From NCBI RefSeq assembly GCF_900141875.1, contig NZ_FQZE01000001.1:62001-126000 (forward strand): DNA of 64,000 bases, written 5' to 3'. Below the pieces are notes generated by a model. That model was not told the DNA's origin, searched no databases, and saw only the letters and a list, made by a program, of their open reading frames with translations. The DNA comes from Tangfeifania diversioriginum. Lineage in GTDB: Bacteria > Bacteroidota > Bacteroidia > Bacteroidales > Prolixibacteraceae. Below, in pieces: positions 27,341 to 36,803 of this stretch; the first letter of the stretch is position 1; each line of letters begins with the position of its first letter. A program made the translations under genes and the position numbers.

Positions 27341-28861
27341 ATGGAACTAAACAGGAACAAAAAGCAAAAAATTAACCACTTCCTCCTGGCGGCGTTAATT
27401 ACCGGAGGAACAGCATTGCTGTGTGCCCCGCTGGCCAATACGCAAAACTACCATGTGGTTTCGTTTATCCTGCTTTTTGTAGTCTCCATTTTGGCCACTT
27501 TTATGGGGACCGGCCCCGTTTTGCTGGCTTCCACGCTGAGTGCTATTTTCTGGAATTTCTTTTTCATTCCGCCTCACTACACGTTTCATATTGAAAAAAC
27601 TGAAGACATTTTAATTTTTGGCCTCTTTTTTATAATTGCACTGGTAAACGGTGTGTTAACCACACGCGTACGCAAACAGGAAAAACTGGTACGCGACCGC
27701 GAAAAGCGCACCAATGCACTGTTTCAGTTAACCAAAGAACTTTCGAAAGCCAGTGGAATAAACGAGGTATTGAAGGTGGCCATTAATGAAATCAGAAACC
27801 ATTTTCATATCGATTCATTATTTATTTTACAAGATGGTGAAAACACCCTGAGAAATTCAGGCCGCTTGCAAAAAGAAAAACAACTGACACCTGAAGAATA
27901 CAATGCAGCCAAATGGGCTTTTAAGAATGCAAGAAAAGCCGGCGCGCTCTCGCCTCATCCGATGGGAATTGATTTCACCATCTACCCGTTGCAAGGAAAC
28001 CGGGTCAGCCCGGGTGTGGTAATCGTAAAGCTTGAAAATGAATTTACAACCGACCAGCAATCGTACTGGGACACCTTTCTTGTACAAATTTCCAATGCGC
28101 TGGAACGCGAGTTCCTCGGGGAAATGGCCCAGCGGGTAAGATTTTTAGACGAATCGGACCGGCTGTATAAAACGCTGTTCAACTCCATTTCGCACGAACT
28201 CCGAATTCCGGTAGCAACCATCATGGGCGCATCCGATTCCATGCTGAATTCATCCAACTCTTCCGTAATGCAGTCGGCACTTAGCAACGAAATTTTCACG
28301 GCTTCGCTCCGGTTGAACCGGTTAATTGAAAACCTGCTGAATATTTCACGGCTCGAAAGCGGACACATCTCGGCACGGCTCGACTGGTACGATATGAACG
28401 ACCTCGTTAACAAAGTTGCCGATGATTTGAAAAATGAACTTAAATCATTCACCCTCAAAATTGATGTGCCCGAAGAAATGCCGCTGGTGAAAATTGATTT
28501 TGGCCTGATGGAACAGGTGTTGTACAACCTGCTGATTAATTCAACTCAATATGCACCACCGGCATCCGACATCCTGCTTTCCATCAGCTACTCCAGCCAA
28601 ACCATGCTAATTGAAGTGAGCGACAACGGACCTGGATTTTCCGAAAAAGAGATCAGCCTGGTTTTTAAGAAATTTTTCAGGGTGAACGAGAATAAAACCG
28701 GAGGCCTGGGCCTGGGATTATCCATTGCCAAAGGTTTTGTTGAAGCGCATAGCGGAACAATCTCCATTGAAAACCGCGATGAGGGCGGCGCTAAGTTTTC
28801 CATCAGGATTCCGACAGAAGAACCCGACATTAAAAATTTACAGGAGACTGGCAATGAATGA
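27341..28861 (+). CDS. KdpD-like sensor histidine kinase (DUF4118 type, no Usp/KdpD N-domain)
   Basis: 506 residues from ATG 27341; GTG 27320 is an alternative. The DUF4118 four-helix membrane domain covers about 15-110 (FFFIPPHYTFHIEKTEDI), followed by a GAF-like region, HisKA with His in FNSISHELRIPVATIMGAS, and HATPase_c with NLLINSTQYAPP, DNGPGFSEKE and GGLGLGLSIAKGF. The N-terminal KdpD/UspA domains of full-length KdpD are missing. No kdpABC is in the window, so its likely target is the TrkH-like or APC-type uptake system beside it (inference). The regulator gene overlaps its stop. Confidence 0.88.
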   Translation: MELNRNKKQKINHFLLAALITGGTALLCAPLANTQNYHVVSFILLFVVSILATFMGTGPVLLASTLSAIFWNFFFIPPHYTFHIEKTEDILIFGLFFIIALVNGVLTTRVRKQEKLVRDREKRTNALFQLTKELSKASGINEVLKVAINEIRNHFHIDSLFILQDGENTLRNSGRLQKEKQLTPEEYNAAKWAFKNARKAGALSPHPMGIDFTIYPLQGNRVSPGVVIVKLENEFTTDQQSYWDTFLVQISNALEREFLGEMAQRVRFLDESDRLYKTLFNSISHELRIPVATIMGASDSMLNSSNSSVMQSALSNEIFTASLRLNRLIENLLNISRLESGHISARLDWYDMNDLVNKVADDLKNELKSFTLKIDVPEEMPLVKIDFGLMEQVLYNLLINSTQYAPPASDILLSISYSSQTMLIEVSDNGPGFSEKEISLVFKKFFRVNENKTGGLGLGLSIAKGFVEAHSGTISIENRDEGGAKFSIRIPTEEPDIKNLQETGNE

Positions 28862-29537
28862 AGAAGATACCATACTGATTATTGACGACGAAAAACAAAT
28901 CCGCCGGTTGCTTGAAATCACGCTTTCGGCAAGTGGTTATAAAGTCATTCAGTCGATAAACGGCAGGGATGGTTTGATTGATGCTGCCACACACCGACCT
29001 TCGCTAATTATACTCGATTTGGGGTTACCCGATACCGACGGCCAGAAAATTTTGAAAAAACTGCGGGAATGGTATCAGAAACCGGTCATCATTCTTTCGG
29101 TACGCGATTCGGAAGAAGATATCATAAAAGCTTTGGATAACGGAGCCAACGATTACCTGACCAAACCATTCAGAACCGGAGAGCTGCTGGCACGCATCCG
29201 GGCAGCGCTAAGGTCGGAAAACGAAATGGCCGATTCTGCAGTGATTACCTTCGGTTCGTTAACCATCGACTGCACCAGCCACGTGGTGCGGAAAAACAAT
29301 GAAATGTTAAAACTGACCGCCACGGAGTTTTCGTTGCTGCTTTTGCTGGCCAAAAACAGGGGACGGGTACTCACCCACCAGTATATTCTTAAAGAGGTTT
29401 GGGGATACAAGTACATAGAGCAAACCCAGTATTTGCGGGTGTTTGTGGCCCAGTTGCGAAAAAAAATCGAAGACAATCCATCAAAACCTTCACTTTTAAT
29501 TACCGAATCGGGAATTGGCTATCGTTTTGGTGAATAA
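28854..29537 (+). CDS. KdpE-like response regulator (OmpR family)
   Basis: 227 residues from ATG 28854, overlapping the kinase stop by 8 nt. Receiver: ILIIDDEKQIRRLL, phospho-acceptor Asp55 (LIILDLGLPDTDG), SVRDSEED and NDYLTKPFRTGELLARI. Winged helix: LTATEFSLLLLLAKNRGRVLTHQYILKEVWG and ITESGIGYRF, strongly KdpE-like. It should bind promoters of potassium transport genes under control of the upstream kinase. Confidence 0.9.
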   Translation: MNEEDTILIIDDEKQIRRLLEITLSASGYKVIQSINGRDGLIDAATHRPSLIILDLGLPDTDGQKILKKLREWYQKPVIILSVRDSEEDIIKALDNGANDYLTKPFRTGELLARIRAALRSENEMADSAVITFGSLTIDCTSHVVRKNNEMLKLTATEFSLLLLLAKNRGRVLTHQYILKEVWGYKYIEQTQYLRVFVAQLRKKIEDNPSKPSLLITESGIGYRFGE

Positions 29538-29579
29538 GGAATAAAGAATAAATGGTATATTACAATAAAAATTGCAACC

Positions 29580-30320
29580 ATGAGAAAAATTAAAACCAAG
29601 CTGATGATTGGGATCGGAATAATTTTTCTGATTTCATACAGCATAATGATGGTGAACATGGGCACCAATCAGAGTATCGTAAAAAAATCTGATTCATTAT
29701 TAACGAGCAATTATGCTTCACTAAAACATACATTCCACATGCTCAGGCTGCTAAATGATATAAATGTGATTGTTGCACAAGGCCTGAGCGAAGATTCGGT
29801 AGCAGGCCAAACGCTACGGATAATTGAAAAACTGGAAGCCTTTGAAGAACCGCTTGACCTGCAAGTTGACAATATTACCGAACCCGGAGAACTGCAGCTT
29901 ACCAATGACCTTAGGGAATCATTCGATGCCTACCGGCATTACCTTGTGGCCAGGGAACAACCCTTTTTCTGGAATGAATACAATCGACTTTTCAGGGAAG
30001 TACGCGAAGAAATTCTTGATATTTACCAAATGAATGCGGAATCTCTTGAAGAAAAAAACGACGACATCAGAGAACATGCAGAACGGGTTTTGTCTCTTCA
30101 GAAAAATGTGGGAATTACTGGGCTCGCCTTGTTGTGCGCGCTGTTAATTTTCTTACCGCTCTATCTGCTTCGCCCCATCGACCATCTTACCTGGAAACTG
30201 AAAGAGGTGTATGAAAAAGGTTTTAATAAAAAAGTAAAGCTGAAAAAAGGACACGAACTGAAACAACTGGAAGATATTGTGGAAAAAATAATCAGCGAAT
30301 TAAAAAACCGCAAGTACTGA
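29580..30320 (+). CDS. Orphan membrane sensor: four-helix-bundle periplasmic domain plus HAMP, no output domain
   Basis: 246 residues. Helix 1 (LMIGIGIIFLISYSIMMVNM), a periplasmic helical domain of about 150 residues (35-175) resembling the chemoreceptor 4HB fold, helix 2 (VGITGLALLCALLIFLPLYLL), and a HAMP-like linker (LRPIDHLTWKLKEVYEKGFNKKVKLKKGHELKQLEDIVEK). It ends without kinase, methyl-accepting or cyclase domain. It could act on the neighbouring KdpD-like kinase or be a truncated receptor; the clean end and conserved context argue for a real gene. Confidence 0.7.
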   Translation: MRKIKTKLMIGIGIIFLISYSIMMVNMGTNQSIVKKSDSLLTSNYASLKHTFHMLRLLNDINVIVAQGLSEDSVAGQTLRIIEKLEAFEEPLDLQVDNITEPGELQLTNDLRESFDAYRHYLVAREQPFFWNEYNRLFREVREEILDIYQMNAESLEEKNDDIREHAERVLSLQKNVGITGLALLCALLIFLPLYLLRPIDHLTWKLKEVYEKGFNKKVKLKKGHELKQLEDIVEKIISELKNRKY

Positions 30321-30407
30321 ACACCAAAATTTAAAAAATGTATATTTATAAATCCATTTCTGAGTATTCTGATATAAACGAAATGGGATTTTAGCTGTTA
30401 TCGGTAT

Positions 30408-32516
30408 ATGGCAAAAAGCAAACTAAAAAAAGAGCTGGGACTTTACGATGTATTTTCCATCAGCACCGGGGCGATGTTCAGCTCCGGATTTTTTCTTTTA
30501 CCCGGTCTCGCGTCACAATACACAGGTCCCTCGGTCTTTTTAGCTTATCTGGTTTCCGGATTGCTAATTCTACCTGCTATGTTCAGCATTGCCGAAATTT
30601 CCACTGCACTGCCACGTTCGGGTGGTGCCTATTTTTTTCTCGATCGCAGCCTGGGGCCGTTAATTGGAACCATTGGCGGATTGGGAACTTACTTTGCCCT
30701 GATGTTGAAATCGGCGTTTGCCATAATTGGTATTGGTGCATACGCTGCCATTTTCTGGGATGTGCCCATAAAAACCATTGCCATTATGGCCACCCTGTTT
30801 TTTATGGCACTGAACCTCTTCGGAGCTAAAAAATCAACCGGACTCCAAAAATTTTTCGTTACCTTCCTGATGGTAGTGCTGGGAACATTTATCATCGACG
30901 GGCTGTACAATGTTTTTCTGTCCGACAAAATTGATATTCCGCGTTCCAACGACCACTTTCGGCCGTTTTTCACCAATGGTTTCGAAGGCCTCATTGTAAC
31001 TGCCGGATTTGTTTTTGTTTCGTACCTGGGGTTAACAAAAATTGCCAGTGTGGCCGAAGAAATAAAAAACCCCGAGCGCAACATCCCGCTTGGCATGATA
31101 CTCTCGTTGCTGGTAACAGGTCTCGTATATTTTCTGGGGGTATTTATAATGGTATCGGTTATTCCGCCCGACGATTTTGCCAACGATTTGGCACCGGCCG
31201 CCACAGCAGTAAAGAAACTCTTTACCTGGATGCCTGGCAACACAGCCGCTTACCTCATGGCCGGAGCCGCCATGGCAGCTTTTGCATCAACCGGAAATGC
31301 CGGGCTGCTCTCCTCTTCGCGCTACCCTTATGCCATGGGCCGCGATAAACTTTTCCCGCCCATGTTTTCAAAAGTTGGAAAAACGGGCACTCCGGTGCAT
31401 GCCATTTTACTTACCACTGTTTTCATCTTGCTGTTTATCCTTGTTTTGTCAGAAGAGGGCATTGCCAAACTGGCCAGTACTTTTCAGCTGCTTATATTTT
31501 TCTTTATCAACTTTTCAGTAATTGTTTTCAGAAAAAGCAATATTGAATCGTACGATCCTGGCTACAAAACCCCATTTTACCCCTACATGCAAATTGCCGG
31601 AATGGTAATTTCGCTGGTACTTGTTGTTTATATGGGCTGGATGGCTATTCTTTTCACATCGGCCATTATTTTGGCCGGCGTTTTATGGTATAAATATTAC
31701 GCCCGCGTTCGGGTACAACGCGAGGGAGCCATTTTCCACTGGTTTGCCCTGCTTGGGAAATACCAGTATGCCGGAATTGAAAATGAGTTCATGAGCATTA
31801 TAAAAGAAAAAGGCCTGCGAAAAGGCGATCCTTTCGACGAAACTATCATCAGGTCACGCATTACTTTTTCGGAAAACAAAACCGACTTCGATCACCTGCT
31901 CAACTATGTTTCCGGAATTTTTTCGGCAGAAATGCATGTGACAAAATCTGAACTGGTCAGTGAATTCCTCCAGGCTTCCAGCATAGAACCTGCTCTCATA
32001 ATCCCTGAAATATCCATTCTTTTCGCCAAAAAGAAGGGAATCGACCACCCGTCGCTGCACATTGTTATTTCTGATGAAGGCATAGTTAAACCGGTTTCAA
32101 AAAATGGCATAACCTCAGAAGATACCATCCGGATATTCTTTTTCCTGGTCAATCCGTCGAAAGAACCACGGCAGCAACTCCGCATGTTGTCCAGACTTGT
32201 TGATGTTATTGAGCGGGATAACTTTGTATCTGAAATGCTTGCATTTAAAAGCCAACGGAAAATTAAAGAATACCTGCTGCATAACGAACGCTATATCACG
32301 CTCCAGTTGTTGCCCGGCACCGAACAGGAAGATATGATTGGCAAACAACTCAAGGAAATAAAATATCCTTCGGATGTGCTGGTTGCACTTGTTGAACGCA
32401 ACGGCACCACGTTCGCTCCCAACGGGAATACTCGTTTGCTCAAAAACGACGTACTGACCATTATTGGCGAACCAAAATCGATTACCCAACTCTATAACTT
32501 ATACATGAAGGTTTGA
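30408..32516 (+). CDS. APC-superfamily transporter with EIIA-like and C-terminal TrkA-C (RCK_C) domains
   Basis: 702 residues. Residues 1-435 are a 12-helix amino acid-polyamine-organocation permease (SISTGAMFSSGFFLLPGLA, AEISTALPRSGGAYFFLDR, ASTGNAGLLSSSRYPYAMGRD). About 475-620 resembles a PTS EIIA type 2 domain, but the position of the phospho-His (IPH) reads IIPEIS, so it has a Glu near residue 533. About 630-702 is a TrkA-C ligand-binding domain (IGKQLKEIKYPSDVLVALVERNG, GNTRLLKNDVLTIIGEPK). Such fusions suggest nucleotide- or phosphate-signal-gated transport; the substrate, amino acid or potassium, is not clear. Confidence 0.85.
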   Translation: MAKSKLKKELGLYDVFSISTGAMFSSGFFLLPGLASQYTGPSVFLAYLVSGLLILPAMFSIAEISTALPRSGGAYFFLDRSLGPLIGTIGGLGTYFALMLKSAFAIIGIGAYAAIFWDVPIKTIAIMATLFFMALNLFGAKKSTGLQKFFVTFLMVVLGTFIIDGLYNVFLSDKIDIPRSNDHFRPFFTNGFEGLIVTAGFVFVSYLGLTKIASVAEEIKNPERNIPLGMILSLLVTGLVYFLGVFIMVSVIPPDDFANDLAPAATAVKKLFTWMPGNTAAYLMAGAAMAAFASTGNAGLLSSSRYPYAMGRDKLFPPMFSKVGKTGTPVHAILLTTVFILLFILVLSEEGIAKLASTFQLLIFFFINFSVIVFRKSNIESYDPGYKTPFYPYMQIAGMVISLVLVVYMGWMAILFTSAIILAGVLWYKYYARVRVQREGAIFHWFALLGKYQYAGIENEFMSIIKEKGLRKGDPFDETIIRSRITFSENKTDFDHLLNYVSGIFSAEMHVTKSELVSEFLQASSIEPALIIPEISILFAKKKGIDHPSLHIVISDEGIVKPVSKNGITSEDTIRIFFFLVNPSKEPRQQLRMLSRLVDVIERDNFVSEMLAFKSQRKIKEYLLHNERYITLQLLPGTEQEDMIGKQLKEIKYPSDVLVALVERNGTTFAPNGNTRLLKNDVLTIIGEPKSITQLYNLYMKV

Positions 32517-32728
32517 GGGTAGAATAATACGAACAAAAACCTGGAATAAAATCATTGCCGGTTATTTCCCGGAAGTTGAGGTCAGCTTTTCGTGCCACTG
32601 CAAAAATTAGTGGCGGCAAAACTGCTTTTTGGAGAACTCTGCCAAACAATGGCTATATATTATTTTGAGTACTGGTAAAATCGTCCACGCAAAGACACGC
32701 AAAATTATTTGCGCAAAAAACGCGAAGT

Positions 32729-32857
32729 TTAAAGATTATTGACCACCCGATGAATGTTATCCTTCAAAGTTTTAGAGTTGAAATTTATTAGTTGTCCCGG
32801 TTTTATTTCTGATAATTTCAGATAAGTGAGCAACTGAGTAATGTCATTCTCAGTCAT
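32729..32857 (-). pseudogene. C-terminal remnant of a GxxExxxY (PD-(D/E)XK-like) protein
   Basis: The minus strand reads a 42-residue frame from ATG 32857 to TAA 32729 whose sequence (ITQLLTYLKLSEIKPGQLI, NFNSKTLKDNIHRVVNNL) matches the last third of GxxExxxY proteins, normally about 125 residues. An in-frame stop lies upstream at 32918 and the N-terminal half with the GxxExxxY motif is absent. It lies in the 513-bp gene-free stretch 32517-33029, which is otherwise AT-rich with short GCGAAAA/TTTGCG-like repeats and nothing else I recognise. Confidence 0.7.
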
Positions 32858-33029
32858 TTGTTTTTTCTTTGCGATTTTAGCGATTCTTTTATTTTGCGAA
32901 TTTTGCGTGGAATAAAATTAGCCAAAACTCATAGCACCTCAAAATAATATTTAACCCAAACAGTACCCAAAACAAATTTTCGGAGTAGAAACCTGATGAA
33001 TAATTTTATTAATTATCTTTACGCCTGTT

Positions 33030-33293
33030 ATGAAGAAAAAAATAGCAAAAAAAGATAACATAAAAGAAACCGGTTTCGCTCTGGGCAAAGAAAACTACAA
33101 ACTTATGGCCATCGGTTTCGCAGTAATAGTGGTTGGTTTTATTTTAATGACAGGAGGCGGCAGCGACGATCCTGAAGTTTTCAATCCCGAAATATTCAGC
33201 TTCCGAAGAATTACACTGGCACCACTCCTTTTGCTGTTCGGTTTTATCTTCGAAATTTACGCCATTCTGAAAAAACCGAAAGACAACGACTAA
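33030..33293 (+). CDS. DUF3098 small membrane protein
   Basis: 87 residues with two membrane helices (LMAIGFAVIVVGFILMTGG and ITLAPLLLLFGFIFEIYAIL) joined by a short loop with DPEVFNPEIFSFRR, the DUF3098 signature. Function is unknown. In Bacteroidota it regularly precedes uppP, as here with a 12-nt gap, so it may help cell-envelope or division functions. Confidence 0.85.
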   Translation: MKKKIAKKDNIKETGFALGKENYKLMAIGFAVIVVGFILMTGGGSDDPEVFNPEIFSFRRITLAPLLLLFGFIFEIYAILKKPKDND

Positions 33294-33305
33294 TATTTTC
33301 TGAGG

Positions 33306-34088
33306 ATGAATGAAATCCAGGCCCTAATCCTGGGCTTACTACAAGGTCTCACTGAATTTTTACCTGTTAGCTCAAGCGGACATCTCGAAATCGGACATGC
33401 CGTTTTAGGCATTCATGCCGAAAGCCACCTGTTTTTTGCTGTGGTAGTGCATGTAGCAACGGTTTTGAGTACGCTGGTAGTTTTCCGGAAAGATATCTGG
33501 AATTTACTCACCGACCTGTTTGCCTTTGAGTGGAACGAATCGACCAAGTACATTTCCAAACTGCTTTTCTCGTCAATTCCTGTACTTATACTGGGCCTTT
33601 TTTTTGCCGAACAAATTGAACAGCTTTTTACCGGAAACCTGGTGTTGGTAGGCAGTATGCTGCTTGTAACTGCAAGCCTGCTCACTTTCGCTCATTACGC
33701 AAAAAAGCATGAAAAACAGATTACCTGGGGCAAATCGTTTATTATTGGCATTGCACAGGCAATGGCCGTGATGCCGGGAATTTCGCGCAGTGGCGCTACC
33801 ATTGCCACCGGCTTGTTACTGGGAACAAAAAAAGATGAAGTGGCCCGGTTTTCTTTCCTGATGGTATTAGTTCCAATCCTGGGCTCTGCTGTGCTGGATA
33901 TTGCAGATGGCGATTTATCACAAGGACTGGCTACCGGGGCAGGCCCCCTGATTATTGGATTTTTGGCTGCCTTTATTTCCGGTCTGCTGGCCTGTTCGCT
34001 AATGATTAAAGTCGTAAAAAAAGGGAAACTCATTTATTTCGCCATTTATTGCTTAATTATCGGGCTAATTGCTATCTTTGCAGCCTGA
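33306..34088 (+). CDS. uppP: Undecaprenyl-diphosphatase
   Basis: 260 residues, eight membrane helices. The two active-site blocks are visible: LLQGLTEFLPVSSSGHLEIGHAVLG and AMAVMPGISRSGATIATGLLLG. It dephosphorylates undecaprenyl pyrophosphate, recycling the lipid carrier for peptidoglycan and glycan synthesis, and confers bacitracin tolerance. It is the second gene of the DUF3098-uppP-truB-queA cluster. Confidence 0.97.
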   Translation: MNEIQALILGLLQGLTEFLPVSSSGHLEIGHAVLGIHAESHLFFAVVVHVATVLSTLVVFRKDIWNLLTDLFAFEWNESTKYISKLLFSSIPVLILGLFFAEQIEQLFTGNLVLVGSMLLVTASLLTFAHYAKKHEKQITWGKSFIIGIAQAMAVMPGISRSGATIATGLLLGTKKDEVARFSFLMVLVPILGSAVLDIADGDLSQGLATGAGPLIIGFLAAFISGLLACSLMIKVVKKGKLIYFAIYCLIIGLIAIFAA

Positions 34089-34131
34089 TTTCAGGGATTT
34101 TCACAAAACACTGTAAGTTAACGCATTGCGC

Positions 34132-34845
34132 ATGACTCACCTAAAAAAAACGTACGATTTTTTGGGCGGCGAAGTTTTGCTGTTCGACAAAGACCTTAAA
34201 TGGACCTCTTTCGACCTTGTTCAACGGGTGCGCAATTCCCTGTGCCGGGAAATGGGAATCAAAAAAATGAAAGTCGGCCATGCAGGCACGCTCGATCCTT
34301 TGGCCACCGGATTAATGATACTTTGCACCGGCAAAGCTACCAAGCAAATCGAATCTTTTCAGGACAAAGAAAAAGAATACCTGGCCACAATTAAACTGGG
34401 AGCAACCACTCCCTCATTCGACAAAGAAACCGAAGAAGACAGCTCGAAAAGCTATGAAAATATTACACGCAGTCAATTTGAAGATACGTTGCAGAAATTC
34501 AGCGGAGAGACCGAACAAATTCCCCCCATTTATTCCGCAATAAAAGTAAAAGGGAAAAGGGCTTTTAACTATGCAAGGAACGGCGAAGAGCTAAAACTTC
34601 AACCCCGGAAAATTGTTATAACTGAAATTGTTACAGAATCATTTAATTTGCCGTTTGCCACAATCAGGATAAAGTGCAGCAAAGGAACTTATATACGGGC
34701 CCTTGCAAGAGACATTGGAGAAGAGTTAAAATGTGGAGCTTATTTAACAGAATTAAGAAGGACAAAAATTGGTGATTTTAAAGTAGAAGATGCACTAAAC
34801 ATTGATTATTTCCTGAAAAACATTAATTCATTTGTAACAAATTAA
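34132..34845 (+). CDS. truB: tRNA pseudouridine(55) synthase
   Basis: 237 residues from ATG 34132 (a TTG two codons earlier is less likely). The catalytic Asp lies in KVGHAGTLDPLATGLMILCTGKATK; other family blocks are EKEYLATIKLGATTPSFDKETE, PPIYSAIKVKGKRAFNYARNG and CSKGTYIRALARDIGEEL. It makes pseudouridine in the T loop of tRNAs. It follows uppP and precedes queA in a conserved cluster. Confidence 0.97.
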   Translation: MTHLKKTYDFLGGEVLLFDKDLKWTSFDLVQRVRNSLCREMGIKKMKVGHAGTLDPLATGLMILCTGKATKQIESFQDKEKEYLATIKLGATTPSFDKETEEDSSKSYENITRSQFEDTLQKFSGETEQIPPIYSAIKVKGKRAFNYARNGEELKLQPRKIVITEIVTESFNLPFATIRIKCSKGTYIRALARDIGEELKCGAYLTELRRTKIGDFKVEDALNIDYFLKNINSFVTN

Positions 34846-34952
34846 AAGTTACTGCGTATAAGGTGACTCCTTAAAACCAGGAAAACCTTGCCTGAACAAA
34901 AAATTTGAAAGTTAATAAATTATAAATCAAAGAAATATAAAAATAGTTGCCC

Positions 34953-36002
34953 ATGAAGTTATCGAAATTCAAGTACAACTTAGATGAGAAAAAAATTGCA
35001 TTACACCCCGCCTATAACAGAGATGAATCGAGGTTAATGGTGTTAAACAGGGCAAAACGCACTATTGAACACAAAAGTTTCAAAGATATTCTCGACTATT
35101 TTGACGACAAAGACGTTTTTGTTTTTAACGACACTAAAGTATTTCCGGCACGTTTATACGGCAATAAAGAAAAAACCGGAGCCGAAATCGAGGTTTTCCT
35201 GCTACGTGAACTTAATCGTGAAATGAGGTTGTGGGATGTACTGGTTGACCCGGCACGCAAAATAAGAATTGGCAATAAACTTTATTTTGGCGAAAACGAC
35301 GCCCTCGTGGCAGAAGTAATCGACAACACTACTTCGCGTGGTCGCACACTGCGTTTCCTGTTCGACGGGCCCTATGATGAATTTAAACAAACATTGTACA
35401 GCCTGGGTGAAACACCGCTTCCCAAATTCATAAACCGCCCGGTAGTGCCGGAAGACAAAGAGCGGTACCAAACTATTTTTGCCAAACACGAGGGAGCTGT
35501 GGCTGCACCTACTGCGGGTCTGCATTTCAGCCGCGAGTTGTTAAAACGCCTCGAAATTAAAGGAGCCGAATTTGCATTTGTAACGCTTCACGTTGGGCTT
35601 GGTAATTTCCGCAGTGTTGATGTGGAAGACCTTACCAAACATAAAATGGATTCGGAACAAATCTGGATTAAAGAAGAAGCCTGCGAGACAGTAAACCATG
35701 CAAAAGAAAACCGCAAAAATGTTTGCGCTGTAGGAACCACGGTAATGCGCACACTCGAAAGTTCAGTTTCAACACAAGGTTTCCTGAAACCTTTCGAAGG
35801 ATGGACAAATAAATTTATCTTCCCTCCTTATGAGTTCAGCGTAGCCAACAGCATGATTACCAATTTCCACCTGCCCTACTCCACCCTCCTGATGATGGTG
35901 GCCGCTTTTGGAGGTTACGACTTTGTGATGGAAGCCTACGACGTAGCCATGAAAGAAAATTACCGTTTTGGTACGTATGGCGATGCCATGTTAATTATCT
36001 AA
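34953..36002 (+). CDS. queA: S-adenosylmethionine:tRNA ribosyltransferase-isomerase
   Basis: 349 residues from ATG 34953. [48 protein letters not shown], and [24 protein letters not shown] are diagnostic. It builds epoxyqueuosine on tRNA from preQ1. About 110 bp separate it from truB, so it may have its own leader. An inverted repeat at 36052-36087 follows. Confidence 0.96.
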   Translation: MKLSKFKYNLDEKKIALHPAYNRDESRLMVLNRAKRTIEHKSFKDILDYFDDKDVFVFNDTKVFPARLYGNKEKTGAEIEVFLLRELNREMRLWDVLVDPARKIRIGNKLYFGENDALVAEVIDNTTSRGRTLRFLFDGPYDEFKQTLYSLGETPLPKFINRPVVPEDKERYQTIFAKHEGAVAAPTAGLHFSRELLKRLEIKGAEFAFVTLHVGLGNFRSVDVEDLTKHKMDSEQIWIKEEACETVNHAKENRKNVCAVGTTVMRTLESSVSTQGFLKPFEGWTNKFIFPPYEFSVANSMITNFHLPYSTLLMMVAAFGGYDFVMEAYDVAMKENYRFGTYGDAMLII

Positions 36003-36051
36003 GAAATCATTAGCCCGCCACAAATCAGGTGCGGGGACTATAAATTCTCAG

Positions 36052-36087
36052 CAGCTGTCAGAAAACTGGTATTGTTTTTGACAGCTG
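36052..36087 (+). terminator. Inverted repeat downstream of queA
   Basis: CAGCTGTCA (36052-36060) and TGACAGCTG (36079-36087) form a perfect 9-bp stem with an 18-nt loop, followed by TTTCTGTTTT. It lies 24 bp before the next gene, so it is either a weak terminator or a leader element of the SIMPL gene. Confidence 0.45.
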
Positions 36088-36110
36088 TTTCTGTTTTAAA
36101 TCATATTGTC

Positions 36111-36803
36111 ATGAAAAATTTACTTTTAATCACTATTCTGTTTTTTGCCTTCTCGGTTTCAGCACAGAACACCGAAGAAAATCGTTTTATTGAAGTACGC
36201 GGCAGTGCCGAAATGGAAGTGCAGCCCGATGAAATGGTGCTCTCGATTACAATTCAGGAATATTTTGAGGAAGAATTTCAGAAAAATAAAGAACCTGAAG
36301 ATTACAAAACCAAAGTACCACTTGCCAAAATTGAAGACGACCTGATTAAAAGCCTGCGCAAAGCCGGAATTGAAAAAGAAGATATCAGGGTACGCGGAAT
36401 GGGCAACTACTGGCGGCAGCAGGGTAAAGAGTTTCTATTCAGCAAAAACCTTGAAGTAAAAATTACCGATTTTTCGAAAGTAAACCAACTCACCTCGCTG
36501 GTGGATGCCAAAGGAATCCGCTCGCTGAATGTGGGGCAAATGAGCCACTCTGAAATCGAAAAGTTCCGAAGACAGGTAAAAACCGATGCCTTGAAAAATG
36601 CGCGTAAAAAAGCGGCCTATCTGGTTGAAAGTCTGGGTGAGGAACTGGGCGAAGTACTTTCCATCACCGAACTGAATGACGGTTCTGTCCGCCCCTACAT
36701 GGTCAAAAGTATGATGGCTGCCGACAGGGCGTACGAAAGTGTGGAGGAGGTGCAAAACATCACCATTTCGTATCAGATTACGGCACGTTTCAAGATCAAA
36801 TAG
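36111..36803 (+). CDS. Secreted SIMPL (DUF541) protein
   Basis: 230 residues from ATG 36111, signal peptide MKNLLLITILFFAFSVSAQ. The mature part begins FIEVRGSAEMEVQPDEMVLSITIQE, the typical SIMPL start, and continues with TSLVDAKGIRSLNVG and TDALKNARKKAAYLVESLGEELGEV. These proteins form large periplasmic or surface oligomers of uncertain role. The in-frame ATG at 36072 lies inside the inverted repeat and is not preferred. Confidence 0.88.
   Translation: MKNLLLITILFFAFSVSAQNTEENRFIEVRGSAEMEVQPDEMVLSITIQEYFEEEFQKNKEPEDYKTKVPLAKIEDDLIKSLRKAGIEKEDIRVRGMGNYWRQQGKEFLFSKNLEVKITDFSKVNQLTSLVDAKGIRSLNVGQMSHSEIEKFRRQVKTDALKNARKKAAYLVESLGEELGEVLSITELNDGSVRPYMVKSMMAADRAYESVEEVQNITISYQITARFKIK

Noticed and set aside
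25829-32516. kdpFABC high-affinity potassium ATPase
   Set aside because: The regulators are Kdp-like, but no KdpA, KdpB or KdpC sequence is present in the window.
34846-34952. tRNA or small RNA between truB and queA
   Set aside because: No cloverleaf, T-loop consensus or terminator could be found.
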